A stretch of DNA of 64,000 bases from Hyaloperonospora brassicae (taxonomy: Eukaryota > Oomycota > Peronosporomycetes > Peronosporales > Peronosporaceae). Positions 60,049 through 64,000 of the stretch are shown in pieces. The position numbers and the translations under genes are program-made. The notes below the pieces were generated by a model. That model was not told the DNA's origin. It worked only from the letters and a program-made list of their open reading frames with translations, and did no database searches. How positions within the stretch are numbered: the stretch's first letter is position 1; each line of letters starts with the position of its first letter. The stretch lies in assembly GCA_947650285.1 (NCBI GenBank), contig CANTFL010000435.1, forward strand, positions 173,606 through 237,605, in the 5' to 3' direction.

Positions 60049-61428
60049 ATGACTGAAGACGCAGACGCCAACAAAACAGCACTCCCGCGCACAATCAGCG
60101 GGAGTTTGGTCGACCGCGTGATGGATCAGCACCTGATCCCTTGGGCGCTGTATGACTTGTCCGGAGCTCGGTCTCCGGACTCTCTCGAAACGATGCAGGA
60201 CTACTTCCGTCGTTTCCGTGGGTTGCGCGGAAAGAGACTTGATGGAATCTCATACGAGTCACTCCAGCGGTCATGGTGTGCGTTCATCCGGCGGTGGAAC
60301 CGGATGCATGAAGACGGAAGGAACTTTCAGCAGTGGCTGGCCAATCGCGAAGATATCCACGCCGATCATTCCATCGGTGTACTGCGCGAGAAGATCTGTG
60401 AAAACGCCTGGAACGTAGATCGACTCTGCTACGTTCACGTGCACGAATCTTGTTACTCCTGTGACTCGGTGCCTCGTCCAACTCGCGAAGCTTGGAATCG
60501 ACACGTCGCTGAGTATCCACTCAGCGATTATGAACAGCTCTGGATAGGACGGTACGAGCGCAGCTTGGTGGAGCGCAAGACTGCGGTTAATCGTGGCGCG
60601 TCACGCTGGCGACACCACTCGCGTTCTCGAGGTCGTGGTGCCGTGCAATCGCCACGACGTTCTCGTTCGCGTGATCGTCGCGATACACGCTCTTCGCAAC
60701 GTTCTCGTCGTCGCTCTTCATCTTGTCGTCGTGGTGAAACGTCACCACGACGTTCTCGCAATCGCTCTCGGTCTCGTAGTCGTGGTGACACTTCACCACG
60801 ACACCGTCGTCGTGCATCTCGTTCTCGCTCACCGCGAGAACACACAGGTCGTCGACCAAGTCTACACCAAGCGTGTGCAGGGACTCGTAAGCCCGAACGA
60901 GGTCCGGAACGTCTCGAAGAAGCGAAGAGCGCGGTTCCCACGTATCCTGCTCGGGTGGAAACCCGAGCCAACGTACACGATACTTGCGCGCGGTTGGAAC
61001 CGCGCGCTCATGGTGTCGCGACGATGTCGTTTCACGACGAGGGTCCTCGTGACCCAGTAAACGCTCCACAATCCAGCGCTTCTGGCCTTCCGCGTCCACA
61101 AGCGGTGGTGGACCCTCACGATGGTATTGCTGGCGTCCTGGTTGCCCAGGACGATGTAGATGCGGCTGTGAACAAGGCTGTCGATGCCCAGCTGGAGGCT
61201 GAAGCTGCCCTTGACCGAGCTGCGCGGGCTGAGAGAACAGCGAACGAGATTCGACAGTCGAACCGCGAGCTGCTTGAACGGATGCGGAACCTGGAACGCC
61301 AGGTTCTTGGGCACGCGCAGGCTGGGACGCAGCCGCGTCCGATGTCGCTGGTGCGTCGAGCAAGGCGAGAGGGAAGGTCGACCTATGAGCCTTTGACTCC
61401 GAGGACGGAGCCAACCCGTGAAGCGTAG
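60049..61428 (+). CDS. Element 2 antisense gene (Cys cluster, SR region, coiled coil)
   Basis: 459 residues from ATG, 75 bp inside the LTR, on the strand opposite to pol. Residues 1-180 look folded, with W76-C-A-F79 and cysteines 117, 127, 135, 138 (C-x9-C-x7-C-x2-C); element 1 has the same motif with W-to-first-Cys distance 40 versus 41. Residues about 183-266 are an Arg/Ser-dipeptide region like those of splicing factors, encoded by imperfect repeats. Residues about 360-425 form an Ala/Glu/Arg-rich coiled coil. The part from 60587 overlaps pol: the SR region lies opposite Pol's His/Asp-rich tail and residues about 279-351 lie opposite the chromodomain. The first 538 bp are free of pol, yet open. 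Function unknown; RNA binding is inference. Confidence 0.75.
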   Translation: MTEDADANKTALPRTISGSLVDRVMDQHLIPWALYDLSGARSPDSLETMQDYFRRFRGLRGKRLDGISYESLQRSWCAFIRRWNRMHEDGRNFQQWLANREDIHADHSIGVLREKICENAWNVDRLCYVHVHESCYSCDSVPRPTREAWNRHVAEYPLSDYEQLWIGRYERSLVERKTAVNRGASRWRHHSRSRGRGAVQSPRRSRSRDRRDTRSSQRSRRRSSSCRRGETSPRRSRNRSRSRSRGDTSPRHRRRASRSRSPREHTGRRPSLHQACAGTRKPERGPERLEEAKSAVPTYPARVETRANVHDTCARLEPRAHGVATMSFHDEGPRDPVNAPQSSASGLPRPQAVVDPHDGIAGVLVAQDDVDAAVNKAVDAQLEAEAALDRAARAERTANEIRQSNRELLERMRNLERQVLGHAQAGTQPRPMSLVRRARREGRSTYEPLTPRTEPTREA

Positions 61429-64000
61429 CTGGACGGTACTCCTTGAGCCGCCCGACGTAAAACGTCGGGTGAAGTCGCAGTGACGAAGGGATGGCCAGTG
61501 TGTATGCGTCGCCGATTGCCTTGAGTACCGTGAATGGTCCGATGAAACGTGGCGCGAGTTTGCTCGCGCCTAGATTGGTTACTGCTGAATCTCGTAGGCC
61601 TTCGGTAGATAACAATACACGATCACCTTTCTTGAATGTACTCGTGTTCTTTCTTCCACGTTTGTCTGCATTCGCTTTCTGTTTATCCACTGCAGATCGA
61701 AGAGTATCGCGTACAAACCTCGTGATGGCTTGACGTTGGAGTATAAACTCTGACACAGCCATGTCATCAATTGGTCGCGCCGATTCAATCGGCGCGTAGT
61801 TAGCTTTAGGGTTTCGCATACTCGAAGAAGGGTCGATCAGCGTCTGTGTAGTCCATTGAGCTATCGGGGACGCCACGTCACGTGGCGTCGAAACAGAAGA
61901 CTTCGCCTTGGAATGGTTGACAACATTCGCGCTCAGAATACCGTGAGCTTCACTCGATCGTTGTTTATCGTTATCACCCCCCGCCAGAGTGGAGCCACGA
62001 AGAGCCGTGGGTTGACCCACGGCAAGAAGGGTAGGTACACGAGGATGACGGGCCGAATTTGCAAAAAATGGCGTCAACCCCGTTGACGCGTGAACCGCGT
62101 TGTTGAGTGCAAACTCCGCGAGTGGCAAAAACGCACTCCAACTTGTAAAGGACGTTGTGTAACTTCGAAGAACATCTTCGAGGACCCGATTAACTCTCTC
62201 TGTTTGCCCATCCGTTTCCGGATGGGCTGCTGTCGACATTTGCAGCTTTGTGCCAAGCAACTCGAACAATGACGTCCAAAAAGCAGATGTAAAACGAGGA
62301 TCACGGTCCGAGACAATGTTGTCTGGAAGACCGTGATGGCGAAACACAGTGTCAATGAAGTGCACCGCGGTCTCAGCCGCGGTGATCGTTGCATGAACAG
62401 GCACCAGATGTGTCATCTTGCTGAATCTGTCGACAAAGACCAGAATACCCGATCGGTCTTGGCCATCTGGTGCAAGCCCGAAGATAAAATCCATTGAGAC
62501 TGAGCTCCAAGCCTCAGCTGCAATTGGCAGGGGTCGCAGGGGTGCCTGCGACGATGGTGATGGCTTCACGCGCTGACATACTTCGCAGGTGCGAACCCAG
62601 TTGCGAACCCACTTGTACATGTGGGGCCAGAAGAAGTCGCGCGAGACAGCCGCGAATGTCTTTTCGCGGCCCAGATGACCGCCAATTGGGGCATCATGGT
62701 ACTCGTGGATGATACGAGCACGCAAATCCAAGTCATTCGCAATCACAGTTCGAGGCGCATCGAATTTGTCGATGCTATATAACAGCAAATCACCGTCCAT
62801 ACTGTATCGTTGAATGTGATCACGCTTCGTTCGCGAAAGAGCTCCCAGTGCAGCATCGCTGGGAGCGCGCAGATAGGCAATAATGTCCGCATAATCTGGA
62901 TCGTTCGCGTAAGCCGCGACAATTTCATCGAAAAGGCATAACTCGGGTGTGACCCGAGTTAGATTAAACGACACACACGTCGCACATCGATCGTCTTCAT
63001 CGTCGTCGTCAGTTGCCTGACGACTCAGTGCCATACGAGGATTGTAATCTGGGCGTCGTGACAGTGCGTCAGCAAGAATGTTGGTCTTGCCTGGCTTGTA
63101 GTGCACGACGAAGTTGTACTCGGAGAAGAAAGAGAGCCACCGTGCCATCCGCTGTGACAGGTGTGGGCTCTTCATTGCTGTCCGCAGCGATGCATGATCA
63201 GTATACAGGGCGAACGTGCGTTCGCCCAGTAGGTGGACACGAAACTTGATGAGTGCGTAGCGCATCGCTAGCAGTTCCTTATCGTGAACCGGATAGTTCT
63301 TCTCTGCCGGCTTCATCTGTCGTGACTGATAGCTCACGATTCGTTCACGGCCCTCGTGATCGAACTGCATGAGGGCGCAACCAATTGCAAAGTCACTTGC
63401 ATCACACACCACGTGAAACGGTTTGGTGTCGTCAGGGAGTATCAACACTGGCGCCGACGCCAGGCTTTTCTTCACTGCGTCAAAGGCTGCTTGATGTTCG
63501 GGACGCCACGACCACGTGGCGTCTTTCTTCAGAAGTGACGACAGGGGCTGTATAGAACCGGCGTAATCCTTTGTGTACTTATGCAAGTAATTAGCTAGAC
63601 CGAGCCATTGACGTAACTCCGTAGGGTTCTTGGGTGTGGGCCAAGAACAGATTGACGACACCTTCTCTGGATCGGCTCGAACACCCGATTTACTCACGTA
63701 GCAGCCCAGCACCGGAATCTCCGGTGCACAGAATACACACTTCTTCAAGTTTGCATATAACTTGTTATCTCGCATGACTTGAAACACCTGCTTCAGGTGT
63801 TGAAGGTGAACTTGGACAGCACTGAGATTGCCCTCAGCGCGACTGTGGACAAAGATGTCATCGAAGTAGCTAGGAGCAAAGTCTCGAAGCGGTCTCAACA
63901 CTTGAGATACCATGCGATTGAAAGTGGCTGGTGCGTTCTTCAATCCTTGTGGCATCACCAGCCACTCCCAAAGCATACCACTCGGGGTGCTCACCGCAGT
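60587..64000 (-). CDS. Element 2 Pol, C-terminal 1,137 codons (partial, open at window edge)
   Basis: The frame is open to the window end; the apparent start at 63994 is a GTG inside the conserved RT segment TAVSTPSGMLWEW, so the true start is upstream. Counting from 63994: RT catalytic YFDD 43-46; RNase H D198, E240, D266, D309; integrase H433, H440, C470, C473 and D502, D563, E599 (D-x35-E); GPY/F-like RFIGPFTVLKAIGDAYTLAI; chromodomain about 965-1036 (RWIVERLLGHED, YRVRWLGFPPEQDTWEP). A further 100 residues follow, rich in HHD and acidic residues, opposite the SR region of the antisense gene. No break is seen, so the family is likely active. Confidence 0.95.
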   Translation of the reverse strand, partial: TAVSTPSGMLWEWLVMPQGLKNAPATFNRMVSQVLRPLRDFAPSYFDDIFVHSRAEGNLSAVQVHLQHLKQVFQVMRDNKLYANLKKCVFCAPEIPVLGCYVSKSGVRADPEKVSSICSWPTPKNPTELRQWLGLANYLHKYTKDYAGSIQPLSSLLKKDATWSWRPEHQAAFDAVKKSLASAPVLILPDDTKPFHVVCDASDFAIGCALMQFDHEGRERIVSYQSRQMKPAEKNYPVHDKELLAMRYALIKFRVHLLGERTFALYTDHASLRTAMKSPHLSQRMARWLSFFSEYNFVVHYKPGKTNILADALSRRPDYNPRMALSRQATDDDDEDDRCATCVSFNLTRVTPELCLFDEIVAAYANDPDYADIIAYLRAPSDAALGALSRTKRDHIQRYSMDGDLLLYSIDKFDAPRTVIANDLDLRARIIHEYHDAPIGGHLGREKTFAAVSRDFFWPHMYKWVRNWVRTCEVCQRVKPSPSSQAPLRPLPIAAEAWSSVSMDFIFGLAPDGQDRSGILVFVDRFSKMTHLVPVHATITAAETAVHFIDTVFRHHGLPDNIVSDRDPRFTSAFWTSLFELLGTKLQMSTAAHPETDGQTERVNRVLEDVLRSYTTSFTSWSAFLPLAEFALNNAVHASTGLTPFFANSARHPRVPTLLAVGQPTALRGSTLAGGDNDKQRSSEAHGILSANVVNHSKAKSSVSTPRDVASPIAQWTTQTLIDPSSSMRNPKANYAPIESARPIDDMAVSEFILQRQAITRFVRDTLRSAVDKQKANADKRGRKNTSTFKKGDRVLLSTEGLRDSAVTNLGASKLAPRFIGPFTVLKAIGDAYTLAIPSSLRLHPTFYVGRLKEYRPATLHGLAPSSESKAHRSTFPLALLDAPATSDAAASQPARAQEPGVPGSASVQAARGSTVESRSLFSQPAQLGQGQLQPPAGHRQPCSQPHLHRPGQPGRQQYHREGPPPLVDAEGQKRWIVERLLGHEDPRRETTSSRHHERAVPTARKYRVRWLGFPPEQDTWEPRSSLLRDVPDLVRAYESLHTLGVDLVDDLCVLAVSENEMHDDGVVVKCHHDYETESDCENVVVTFHHDDKMKSDDENVAKSVYRDDHANENVVAIARHHDLENASGVASVTRHD

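Larger units (their letters stand above)
59646..64000 (-). mobile_element. Element 2: chromodomain Ty3/Gypsy retrotransposon, 3' part
   Basis: Starts with an LTR (59646-59973) and a polypurine tract, then an intact pol frame on the minus strand that leaves the window, plus a long antisense gene on the plus strand. Termini TGTAACGGGG match element 1, and Pol is clearly related, but the LTR sequence differs, so it is a sister subfamily. It inserted into an element B LTR. Gag, protease and the 5' LTR lie outside the window. Like element 1 it is full of short inverted repeats. Confidence 0.9.

Overview
This 64 kb window looks like a repeat-dense, gene-poor stretch of an oomycete genome (Peronosporales: Phytophthora or a downy mildew). 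The evidence is Ty3/Gypsy and Copia elements nested in one another, LINE remnants, and two compact intronless genes for small secreted proteins lying in AT-rich sequence. No bacterial-type operon, rRNA, tRNA or CRISPR array was seen. The species assignment is inference.

Layout. 1-2.4 kb: AT-rich, no gene, one CAA/CAG-rich patch. 2.4-35.3 kb: one nest of LTR retrotransposons on the minus strand. The outer, decayed Gypsy element (A, LTRs near 2361-3274 and 34352-35316) holds a second decayed Gypsy element (B, 3985-14659, LTRs almost identical). It also holds a young chromodomain Gypsy element (element 1, 15964-23949, 392-bp LTRs about 99% identical, target duplication GTGTT). 36.8-39.4 kb: a DNA-transposon-like unit with about 64-bp terminal inverted repeats and a solo LTR of the element 1 family (37470-37861, target duplication TTGTG) inside it. 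39.4-40.3 kb: Copia pol remnant. 41.5-42.6 kb: LINE remnant. 44661-45338 and 53679-54350: two paralogous four-cysteine secreted proteins, the only convincing host genes. 51.0-52.0 kb: a 992-bp insertion bounded by an 18-bp direct repeat and carrying a 121-bp tandem array. 54.4-59.4 kb: AT-rich, no gene. 59.6-64.0 kb: the 3' part of a second chromodomain Gypsy element (element 2), cut by the window edge, whose visible pol frame is intact.

Two observations stand out. First, elements 1 and 2 carry a long gene on the strand opposite to pol, just inside the 3' LTR, running tail-to-tail into pol and overlapping the chromodomain coding region. The two antisense proteins share a spaced W-x-A-F plus four-cysteine motif and a helical, charged C-terminus, so they look homologous rather than accidental. 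The older element A has a decayed gene in the corresponding place that does not overlap pol. Second, both elements, LTRs and coding regions alike, are packed with short near-perfect inverted repeats (arms 7-10 bp, loops 2-12 nt) every few tens of bases. The decayed Gypsy elements and the host genes do not show this. Comparing three LTR copies, most stems are kept while loops change.

How the parts work together: each complete Gypsy element would supply Gag (capsid), protease, reverse transcriptase/RNase H and integrase. The integrase C-terminal chromodomain probably directs insertion into heterochromatin, which fits the nesting. The role of the antisense protein is unknown.
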